From NCBI GenBank assembly GCA_902805635.1, contig CADCTC010000001.1, forward strand, positions 62,001-126,000: DNA of 64,000 nucleotides, written 5' to 3'. A model generated the notes under the pieces. It was not told the DNA's origin and searched no databases. It saw only the letters and a list, made by a program, of their open reading frames with translations. Source of the DNA: an uncultured Chloroflexota bacterium (lineage in GTDB: Bacteria; Chloroflexota; UBA11872; UBA12225). Below are positions 10,392 to 17,803 of this stretch, piece after piece (positions within the stretch are counted from its first letter, which is position 1; each line of letters begins with the position of its first letter). Position numbers and translations under genes: made by a program.

Positions 10392-10556
10392 TCAGTGGCC
10401 GCTGCGGCGGTCCCAGTTGAGGACGCCGCCGGCCAGGAACGCGAAGAAGAGGCCGATCACGATGCCTGCCTCTCGCAGCGCGGGCTGAAGCAGTGCGACC
10501 ACGACACAGATCGCGGCGACGACGGCCAACGTACCGGCGAGTTGCTGGGGCTTCAC
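10392..10556 (-). CDS. Small hydrophobic (54 aa) membrane protein, GTG start
   Basis: Reverse complement reads VKPQQLAGTLAVVAAICVVVALLQPALREAGIVIGLFFAFLAGGVLNWDRRSGH*; start overlaps the upstream gene's stop (ATGTGA); below the track size cut-off. Confidence 0.6.
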   Translation of the reverse strand: MKPQQLAGTLAVVAAICVVVALLQPALREAGIVIGLFFAFLAGGVLNWDRRSGH

Positions 10557-10795
10557 ATCTGGCCCCCGTGGACCCGCTCCATGTCGAAGTGTTCGCGCAG
10601 CAGGTCCCCGGCGGCGCCCAGCTTCCAGAACAGCTCGCTGTCCAGGTGGCGCAGCACCTCGTCTTCACCCACCGCAATGGCGCGACGGTGGACGGCGGTG
10701 AGCAGGCGCTCCGCCTCGTTGAGGTCGATGAGCATGTCGCCCAGGGCGCGCAGCTCGTCTTCGGTGTCGATGCGTCGGTCTCGACTGCTGGCCAA
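10553..10795 (-). CDS. Hypothetical protein, translationally coupled to the small membrane ORF; start uncertain
   Basis: RRIDTEDELRALGDMLIDLNEAERLLTAVHRRAIAVGEDEVLRHLDSELFWKLGAAGDLLREHFDMERVHGGQM, protein-like composition; possible TTG start at 10795. Confidence 0.5.
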   Translation of the reverse strand: MASSRDRRIDTEDELRALGDMLIDLNEAERLLTAVHRRAIAVGEDEVLRHLDSELFWKLGAAGDLLREHFDMERVHGGQM

Positions 10796-10826
10796 TAGGG
10801 GTTCCGGTGGAGCGGACTCTGCGGCT

Positions 10827-11417
10827 ATGATAGCAACGGGTCCGCCACGCCCAGGTGTGAGCGCGCGGCCACTTGACGACCAGGACACTACAGCTTTGAT
10901 GCGCGACCTACTGGGCGAAGGCGGCAGCGTCTCCATCGATCTCACGCGCACCGAGCTGGAGGACCTGATCGGCCACCTGCGGACAGGGACCCGCTTGCAG
11001 CCGGGCCACCCACGCCAGCAGCGCCTGCTGGCCAAGCTGCGCGGCTTTGGGCCGGTACGCACGGCGGATGATGAAGAGGGAGGCGACACGCCGGACGGCG
11101 CGGTGTGCCCGCTGGAGCGCGACACGCCGGATGACGTATCTTGGCTGGCGGACTGGATCCATGGCCGCCTACACGAGCTGACCGACGGCGATGAGCGCGC
11201 CGTGATTTGGAAGCAGGCGCACCTGATCCGCTTCCTGCTGGGCCGCCTGCACGACTGGCTGGAGGACAACAACTACGGGACGGTAGCGGTCACGACGTTC
11301 CAGGCAGAGGCGCTGGCGGCGCACATCGCGCGCTACCTGGAGCACGTCGCCGCGTGTCCAGTGGACTCCACCGAGGCGCAGGACAGCGACGCTGACGAGG
11401 ACGCCCGCTCCCGCTAG
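10827..11417 (+). CDS. Hypothetical protein
   Basis: In-frame ATG within the longer track ORF; acidic/helical composition (LTRTELEDLIGHLRTG...WLADWIHGRLHELTDGDERAVIWKQAHLIRFLLGRLHDWL). Confidence 0.55.
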   Translation: MIATGPPRPGVSARPLDDQDTTALMRDLLGEGGSVSIDLTRTELEDLIGHLRTGTRLQPGHPRQQRLLAKLRGFGPVRTADDEEGGDTPDGAVCPLERDTPDDVSWLADWIHGRLHELTDGDERAVIWKQAHLIRFLLGRLHDWLEDNNYGTVAVTTFQAEALAAHIARYLEHVAACPVDSTEAQDSDADEDARSR

Positions 11418-11436
11418 CGGTCGCTTCGGGGTCTCT

Positions 11437-11512
11437 GTTCGCCCTGAGCTTGTCGAAGGGCATGGTTCGACAAGCCTGTCCTGAGCAGAGCCGAAGGGCT
11501 CACCACGAACGG
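11437..11512. repeat. Dispersed palindromic repeat, long form, copy A
   Basis: GTTCGCCCTGAGCTTGTCGAAGGGCATGGTTCGACAAGCCTGTCCTGAGCAGAGCCGAAGGGCTCACCACGAACGG; internal cttgtcgaa/ttcgacaag inverted repeat. Confidence 0.9.
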
Positions 11513-11526
11513 TGGTGACGACAGCT

Positions 11527-11730
11527 TCAGCGCGCTTGCCGCTGCATCAGCTCCACCGGGTTGCCCTCAGGATCGGCAATGAACAGGCCACGCACGGGGC
11601 CGGAGGGGAAGCTCAGGTCAAAGGGGCCGGCGGTCAGCGGCACGTCCCGGGCCTTGAGGTACTCGACCCACGCGTCCAGGTCGTCCACCTGCAGGCAAAA
11701 GTGCTGCAGGCCGGCCTGCTTGGCGGGTAT
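11527..11730 (-). pseudogene. Glyoxalase/VOC-family C-terminal fragment
   Basis: Reverse frame AKQAGLQHFCLQVDDLDAWVEYLKARDVPLTAGPFDLSFPSGPVRGLFIADPEGNPVELMQRQAR*; no N-terminal half or start. Confidence 0.7.
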
Positions 11731-11732
11731 GG

Positions 11733-12120
11733 CTACAGCTTCGGAGAAGTCGGCAGGTCGAGATCGGCCAGGATCCGAGCGGCATCAGCCGCCGGCAGCG
11801 ACGGCGCGCCCGTGCCACCGGCGGCGGGCGTGCCGAGCGCACCGGACGACCGGCGCTTGGTCCAGGCGCAGCACCAGACGGTCCGGAAACACCTCAGACA
11901 CCACCAACCGCACGACCTCTCCCTGACGCAGCCCATCCGGAGTCTGCGCTTCCACGCGGCGGCCGGCGAGTGAGAGGATGGCCCGGCCGGTGGCGGCATC
12001 CGCGGCGACGAGCACGTCCGCCAGGATGCGCTGGCCCACGCGCAGGGCCAGCGTCTCTAGGTCACGCGACACGCCGGACAGGGCGACACGGACGACCGGA
12101 GACGCGCCCTGGACTTGCAC
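11733..12120 (-). pseudogene. FliK-like (flagellar hook-length control) N-terminal remnant with apparent frameshift
   Basis: GTG overlaps sortase stop; LRVGQRILADVLVAADAATGRAILSLAGRRVEAQTPDGLRQGEVVRLVVSEVFPDRLVLRLDQAPVV, then continuation in another frame SGALGTPAAGGTGAPSLPAADAARILADLDLPTSPKL*. Confidence 0.45.
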
Positions 12121-12845
12121 TAGCGGCAGGCGCGGACGACGACGCGGGTGTCGTAAAGACGGGTGGCGGGGTTCCAGCGGCCGCCGCAGGTAATCAGCGT
12201 CAGAGCAGGGCGGTCGATTGGCTCGAACACAGTCGCCAGGGGCGCCGTGCCCACCTGCCACTCGCGGTTCCACTCTACGGCGTACGTGCGCTCCTGGCCG
12301 TCCGCGCCGCGCACTGCCACCGAGTCACCGGCCTTGAGATCGATCAGGCGGCGGAAGACGCCGGGCGCGCCCATCCAGTCCAGGTGGCCGGCCAGCACGC
12401 TGTTGCCCAGCACGCTGTTGCCCAGCACGCTGTTGCCCTTCATGCCGGGGCGGGTGCTGTATTCGTACCAGCCCACCTCTTTGGCGCGCTGAGGCACGTC
12501 CATGGCCAGCTCCGGCGTCAAGCCGACCGCGATGACTGGAGCATTGACCGAGAGACGCGGGATGGTGAGACGGAGCGGCAGCTCCATGTAGTCCACGCGC
12601 GGCCGGGGCTTCCCGGCAGCGGTGTACGTCTGCACGTCTTCGGTGGGGATGGGGAGAAAAGCGACGGGCGTCTCCACCGGCGCCGCGCCGCGTCTGCCGG
12701 GCGCTGCGCAGGCGCCGGTAGCCAACCCGGCAAGCGGCACGGCGGCGGTGAGAAACGAGCGTCGTCCAAGCGAGCGCGGCACGGTCTGTCTACTCCGAGT
12801 ATCGGTTGAAAGGAGCCCCAGCCGTAGTATGGCATGGCCCGACAC
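12120..12845 (-). CDS. Sortase (class E/F-like), secreted
   Basis: N-terminal RRSFLTAAVPLAGLATGACA; RLTIPRLSVNAPVIAVG; SVLAGHLDW catalytic His; LTLITCGGRW catalytic Cys; DTRVVVRA. Confidence 0.88.
   Translation of the reverse strand: MSGHAILRLGLLSTDTRSRQTVPRSLGRRSFLTAAVPLAGLATGACAAPGRRGAAPVETPVAFLPIPTEDVQTYTAAGKPRPRVDYMELPLRLTIPRLSVNAPVIAVGLTPELAMDVPQRAKEVGWYEYSTRPGMKGNSVLGNSVLGNSVLAGHLDWMGAPGVFRRLIDLKAGDSVAVRGADGQERTYAVEWNREWQVGTAPLATVFEPIDRPALTLITCGGRWNPATRLYDTRVVVRACR
12393..12437. repeat. 15-bp x3 perfect tandem repeat inside sortase CDS
   Basis: CAGCACGCTGTTGCC x3 = (GNSVL)3 on the minus strand. Confidence 0.97.
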
Positions 12846-12866
12846 CCGGCGCAGTCCGGCCCTACG

Positions 12867-13652
12867 CTAGAGCGTAGGTCGGATGGTGGATGGGACGAGG
12901 CGCAAACGCGACAGCACACCCAGAGCGGCCAGCGCCGCCGCACCCATCAGCGGAAGTGCACTGCCGGCGGGCAGCCCGGTCGCGGGGAGGCCGGTTGCGC
13001 CGACCACGCGGGCCGCAGCGGCGGGATCGGCAAACGTGGCGGGGGATGAGGCGGGCTGCCCCGCATCGAGCGCGAAGAACACCAGCGCGTTCAGGTCAGT
13101 CGTGCCGGTATTCACTGCCTGGACGGGAGTGCCGCCGGCCGGGCCGACGAAGGTGCGGCCGGCGGGCACGCGGACGGTGCCGCTCTGGGAGCGGGCGCCG
13201 AATTCGCTGGCGATGATGAAGTACCCCTCCGCACCGGGATGCGAGTGCACAGCCGACTGGCTGCCCATGCCTCCGGTAAGCGACGAGATCCGCAGCGCAA
13301 TCTGCGCCGCGGTGCGAGGCACCGGCACGGCGCCCGTCTCGGCGACCCTCGTCCCGCCCGGCGTCGCCCCGCCTGGAGGCGCCAGCGTGAGCAGGTAGTT
13401 GCGCCCGTTGTACGCCGCGGCCACTCCCGCGTTTCCGGTCGCCGCCACCGCGGCATCGCCGGTAGGGAACGTCTCCAGGCGCCATACCAGCGTCCCGGCC
13501 GGCAACTGTGCCGGCGTGACCGTGCGCTCCGCCAGTGTCGTCACAGTAACCGCGGGCGGCGTCTGCGCCCACACGGCGGTCCCGCCGCCTAACAGGAGAG
13601 TCGTCGCAGCGGCGCTGGAGACCAGCGCCCGACCGAGTGACCGTCGTTGCAT
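12867..13652 (-). CDS. Secreted, probably sortase-anchored cupin-like protein (LPATG + TM + Arg tail)
   Basis: Signal peptide MQRRSLGRALVSSAAATTLLLGGGTAVWAQ; VHSHPGAEGYFIIASEFG cupin-like; C-terminal LPATGLPAGSALPLMGAAALAALGVLSRLRLVPSTIR. Confidence 0.75.
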   Translation of the reverse strand: MQRRSLGRALVSSAAATTLLLGGGTAVWAQTPPAVTVTTLAERTVTPAQLPAGTLVWRLETFPTGDAAVAATGNAGVAAAYNGRNYLLTLAPPGGATPGGTRVAETGAVPVPRTAAQIALRISSLTGGMGSQSAVHSHPGAEGYFIIASEFGARSQSGTVRVPAGRTFVGPAGGTPVQAVNTGTTDLNALVFFALDAGQPASSPATFADPAAAARVVGATGLPATGLPAGSALPLMGAAALAALGVLSRLRLVPSTIRPTL

Positions 13653-14244
13653 AGTGTTTCCCTTCGTGTGCGTGGTGTGCTTCGTGCGCGAAGCGGGGCT
13701 GGTGTAGTGGTGGTTCGAGTACCCGGCACCGCACCCCGACCTAAACGTGCACCCGCACGGGCGGTCGTGTTGGGCGCCGGCGCTCCGCACCTAGTCCACA
13801 TGTACGCCGCCCGGCACCTGCCGGTCGCATGGCGCGCAACAGTGCCCGCCTCTACGCCCCGCCCGGGCAGTGAAGCCCTGGTGCAGCCAGCGCCTCGGAG
13901 TGGGGGCGGAGGTCGTCCGGACAGTAGTCTCGACGCCGCGGCCGCGCCATAAGTCGCGACGGTCTCCTGGTCTGCACCCGCCCTCCGCGACACGTGGTCC
14001 CTTATCGAGTGGCTCAGGACCGAGCACGGACCACAGACGGCGATCACGTCCGTGCGCAGCCGTTGGGCGGTCAGCGACGACCCAGCGATTCGGAGCGCCG
14101 AGAAGAAGGACATTGGCGAATCTCCAATCCAAAGAAAAAGCTGGGCCTATGCCCAGTCCGAGTACTCGGCACAAGGATAGACCCGGCTGGGGCCCGGTCC
14201 TATGAAAGAGTCCCTAAAGGTACTCCCCCATGTGACGGATAGGG

Positions 14245-16458
14245 TTACGCTTCGGCGGCGAGCTGGAGCTGGCCGGGGTTGTTCTCCACCACCGTGAGGC
14301 GAATGCCAGGCAGGTCGGTGACCTGCGCAGCGAGATCGAGCGAGCCGTCGTGCTGGACCTCGAGATCGAGCACGCCACGCTCGTAGCCCAGGGCGCGTGC
14401 CTCGGTGACACCCGGCAGCTGCTGAATGGCGCGCTGCAAAGCCAGCGCGCGAGAGAAGCCTGGCACCCGCGAGATGACCACCGAGGTGCGCATCGGTCCC
14501 GCCGGCTGTTCTGGCGCAGCCGGAGCGGCCGGCGCAGTGGGGGCGGGTGGAGGTGCCGCAGGAGCGAGAGGCGCGGCAGCGGCCGCGGGCGCTACGGCTT
14601 CGGCAGCCGCTGCCGGTTGCGGCCGCGCCGGTGTGGCGGGTGGGGCCGGAGCTTCTGGGGCGGGCGGGGCAGCTACCTCCGATCGAGCGGGCGGGCGTGA
14701 CTCCTCGCGCGCCTGCGCCGGCCGCTCGGGCGCCACCGGCCGCTCAGGCGGAGTGGAGCGTTCCGGCGTGGCCGGAGCGGGAGGAGTCGCGGCGATGGCG
14801 TCCGCCGGCACGGCGGCCTCAGGAGCAGGACGCGACGCTGCAGCTTCAGGCCGTGGACGCTCAGGCGCGGCCGGGGCCTCCGGCGCAGTGGGCGCAGGCT
14901 CAGAACGTACAGGCGCTGAGCGTTCCGAGGCGGCAGGTCGCTCGGGCGCTTCAGGGCGAGCCGCCGCCACGGGTTCCGCCGCTCCGGGACGCTCAGGAGC
15001 GGACGGCGCTACAGGCTCTGGTCGGGCTGGAGCGGCGGGCGCGGAGGGCGTGGCCGGCGCAAAGGGCGTAGCTTCCCGCACCTCGGCCCGGGCCGGCGCT
15101 TCGGCGCGCGCCGCTGAGGCGGCTGGCCCGGGAGTTGGCGCAGGGCTTGGCGCAGACGGCGCGGCGGGTGGTGTAGGTGCAGGCGCGTCACGCACCGGTG
15201 CAGGCGGTGGGGCGCTCGGGCGAGCCGGCGGCTCCGCGGTAAACGTGGAGGCCGACGGAGATGCCGGTGCAGACGGGGCCACCGGCGCGGGGCGCTCCTC
15301 GCGCGGTGCAGCGGGCGCCGGTGGCCCCGTGACGGCTACCGGAGCCACGGGCGCGGGTGGAGGGGCAGCGGGAGTGGCCTGGACCGGTGCGGGCGCGGGC
15401 GTGGCAGCAGGCGTGGCGGGCGATGCAGGTGGCGCGATAGCGTCGGCAGGAGTGAAGCGCGGCGCTGCCGGTACGGCGGGCGCTTCAGCCGCCAAGTTGG
15501 GCGTGCTGGGGGCAGCCACTTCGGCTGCAGAGGGCGGCTCTGGGCGGCGTGCAGGGGTGTCTTCGCGCAGCGCGGCAGGAGCGACCGGCGCAGCGGCTGC
15601 TGGCGCAGCCGTGCCCTGTGGTGCGGAGGCACGAGGCGCCGCCGGTCGCGGGCGCTCGATGGTCGGTGCAGGGGGCATAGACGCGGCCGCGCGGCCGGTG
15701 TGGCTGAGCGTGCCACGCAGGGAGCGCAGTTGGTTGCCAAGCTCGCTGGTGAAGAAGGCGTCGATCAGGCTCTCCATGCGCGCCAGCTGCTCCTCGGCGG
15801 AGCGCACTTCGGCGGCGATGGCGGCGCGTCGTGCTTCGGCGTCGCGGACCATCTGGTCGGTCTGGGACTGCACCGACGCGCGCAGCGCGTCTACCTCGTC
15901 CTGGGCCTGGGAGCGCAGCTGCGCCGCCTCCTGCTGGATGGCGGCGCGCACGCGGGCAGCCTCTTCCTGTGCCGCGCCGATCTGCTGGGCAATCTCCGCT
16001 TGGGACTGGGCACGCAGCTGGGCCACATCTCCCTCGGCGGCGGCGCGTAGCGCGGCCACTTCACCTTCCGCCTGCCGGCGGGCGTTGGCGAGCTCCTCTT
16101 GCAGCTCTTGCTGCCGGCGGCTGATGTCCTCGTCCAGCCCGGTGCGACGCGCGTCGATATCCTCAGTCAGCTGCTGCTGCTCGCGGCGCAGGCGCACCAC
16201 CTCGTCCTGGATGGACTTGCTCTCGGAGCGCAGCTGGCGCAGGAACGACTCGGTGTCGCGCTCCAGGTCGTTGCGGAACTCGGCGGCGTTGCGCAGCGCT
16301 TGGGTGATCTCTTCACGGATGGCGCGCTCCATCCTGTCGTACAAGTCCAGGCGGCGCTGCGCCCAGGTGCGCTCGATGGTGACCTCGCCGCCGGCGGATG
16401 GAAGAACGGCGGTCGCCGTGTTGCCGCTACCGTCTGGTGACTGTGATTCCTGCGCCAT
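14245..16458 (-). CDS. Coiled-coil / Pro-Ala-rich protein with small C-terminal alpha-beta domain
   Basis: Long heptad-like helical N-terminus (EEITQALRNAAEFRNDLERDTESFLRQLRSE...), several hundred residues of P/A-rich linker, C-terminal TSVVISRVPGFSRALALQRAIQQLPGVTEARALGYERGVLDLEVQHDG. Confidence 0.75.
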   Translation of the reverse strand: MAQESQSPDGSGNTATAVLPSAGGEVTIERTWAQRRLDLYDRMERAIREEITQALRNAAEFRNDLERDTESFLRQLRSESKSIQDEVVRLRREQQQLTEDIDARRTGLDEDISRRQQELQEELANARRQAEGEVAALRAAAEGDVAQLRAQSQAEIAQQIGAAQEEAARVRAAIQQEAAQLRSQAQDEVDALRASVQSQTDQMVRDAEARRAAIAAEVRSAEEQLARMESLIDAFFTSELGNQLRSLRGTLSHTGRAAASMPPAPTIERPRPAAPRASAPQGTAAPAAAAPVAPAALREDTPARRPEPPSAAEVAAPSTPNLAAEAPAVPAAPRFTPADAIAPPASPATPAATPAPAPVQATPAAPPPAPVAPVAVTGPPAPAAPREERPAPVAPSAPASPSASTFTAEPPARPSAPPPAPVRDAPAPTPPAAPSAPSPAPTPGPAASAARAEAPARAEVREATPFAPATPSAPAAPARPEPVAPSAPERPGAAEPVAAARPEAPERPAASERSAPVRSEPAPTAPEAPAAPERPRPEAAASRPAPEAAVPADAIAATPPAPATPERSTPPERPVAPERPAQAREESRPPARSEVAAPPAPEAPAPPATPARPQPAAAAEAVAPAAAAAPLAPAAPPPAPTAPAAPAAPEQPAGPMRTSVVISRVPGFSRALALQRAIQQLPGVTEARALGYERGVLDLEVQHDGSLDLAAQVTDLPGIRLTVVENNPGQLQLAAEA

Positions 16459-16603
16459 GCTCTACGTCCTTCTCCACGGCCCTCAACGAATGGGCAGTAT
16501 AGGTGTTCACGATCGAGGGTTCAACGTCCTGAGTGTTCGGCCCACGTCGCGGGTGTACGCTCCAGAAAGTCCTGCCAAGAAGGTCAAACATGTCTAGCTC
16601 TTC

Positions 16604-17743
16604 CTACGGACTCTCGGGATCGAGGCTCAAGTTTACGTTTTCTAAGGCCCTTCCTTCAGGGACCTCCACCTGCACTTGTTGAGCGACGAAGCGGCTGGCC
16701 GTGGCGACGACGGTGTAGCGTCCGCCGCGCAGTCCAGCGACGCGCCAGCGCCCCTGGCCGTCGGTGATGGTCGGCACCGGCCCGGACGGCCCCGTGACCA
16801 GCACCGAGACGCCGGCGAGCGACCCGTTGGTATCGGCACGCGTGACCCGGCCGGCCAGCTCGGCCGCCGCGGGCGCTTCGGCGGCACCCCCGGCGCCATG
16901 CCCTCCCGCAGGGGCGCCGCTCGGCGGTGTGACGCCGCCAAAGGGCGCCGGTGTGGTGGCCACGCCCGCGCCGAAGCGCGACGCCAGCCCGCCGCGGCCG
17001 AAGAACAGCCACAGGAGCACGGTCACCACCACGACGGTAATGGCTGAGCGACGTAGGCGCGTGGCCTCACCCCTACCGTTGTCCTGGGCGACCGCGACTT
17101 CACGCTCCGTGTCCCCGTGCACGATGGCGACCTCGCCATCTGTGCCACCTTGCGCGATAGTGAGGTCGCCAACACTGACGGTCCGAGCACCAGTGTCCGA
17201 CGCAGTGGGAATGACCGGCGCCTCAGGCTCAACTAGCTCAGTTGGCTCGACTGGGGCAGCGGGCCGGATAGCGGAGAGGGCGGCGCGGTCGGAGTCGAGC
17301 GCCTCGACTTGGACGCCAGGGAGGTGCGCGGCCAGACGGTCGGCGAGCGCAGTAGCCTGGTCCCCGCCAGCGGCCACGACGAAGACCGGCGCTCCGGTGT
17401 CGCCGATGAACTCGCCCAAGGCGCCGGCAGCCAGTGTGGCGTCGGTGTGCTCGAAGGTGGAGGGGTGGACGATAACGGCAGCCGGCGGTGCGGCCGCAGG
17501 ATCGACGCCCTCGAAGCGCGCCCAGTCGAAGATGACACGCGTCGCGGCTCCGGCATCTTCCAGGGCGGAAACCACCGACTCGACGGCGAAGGGATCGCCG
17601 CTCAAGACGAGCACGACCGGCTCGCCGGCACTGGCGCCAGCGGGGTCACCGGGACCGGCGCCGATTTCCCCGCCAGCGACGGCGCCAGGGGTAGCGCCGG
17701 TCACGCGCTCTTCCGATCCTAGCGCGGGCTTCTCGGGCGGCAC
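16604..17743 (-). CDS. Single-TM protein with C-terminal carboxypeptidase-regulatory-like Ig domain
   Basis: TM SAITVVVVTVLLWLFFGRG; C-terminal LAGRVTRADTNGSLAGVSVLVTGPSGPVPTITDGQGRWRVAGLRGGRYTVVATASRFVAQQVQVEV. Confidence 0.65.
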   Translation of the reverse strand: MPPEKPALGSEERVTGATPGAVAGGEIGAGPGDPAGASAGEPVVLVLSGDPFAVESVVSALEDAGAATRVIFDWARFEGVDPAAAPPAAVIVHPSTFEHTDATLAAGALGEFIGDTGAPVFVVAAGGDQATALADRLAAHLPGVQVEALDSDRAALSAIRPAAPVEPTELVEPEAPVIPTASDTGARTVSVGDLTIAQGGTDGEVAIVHGDTEREVAVAQDNGRGEATRLRRSAITVVVVTVLLWLFFGRGGLASRFGAGVATTPAPFGGVTPPSGAPAGGHGAGGAAEAPAAAELAGRVTRADTNGSLAGVSVLVTGPSGPVPTITDGQGRWRVAGLRGGRYTVVATASRFVAQQVQVEVPEGRALENVNLSLDPESP

Positions 17744-17803
17744 GGCGCTGATGATACGAAGCTGATGGCTACCGAAAGCACCAGAGGCTGGAGCAGGTAC
17801 GGA

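Noticed and set aside
13981-14050. CTTATCGAGTGGCTCAGGACCG resembles the start of an S-box (SAM) riboswitch
   Set aside because: The rest of the conserved core (GCCC..TGA..CC.GCAACC) is missing and orientation does not fit a downstream target gene.
14426-16597. 723-aa plus-strand ORF rich in Gly/Ala/Arg/Ser
   Set aside because: Exact antisense of the Pro/Ala-rich coiled-coil gene; composition is what reverse-complemented Pro/Ala codons produce; no domain-like segments.
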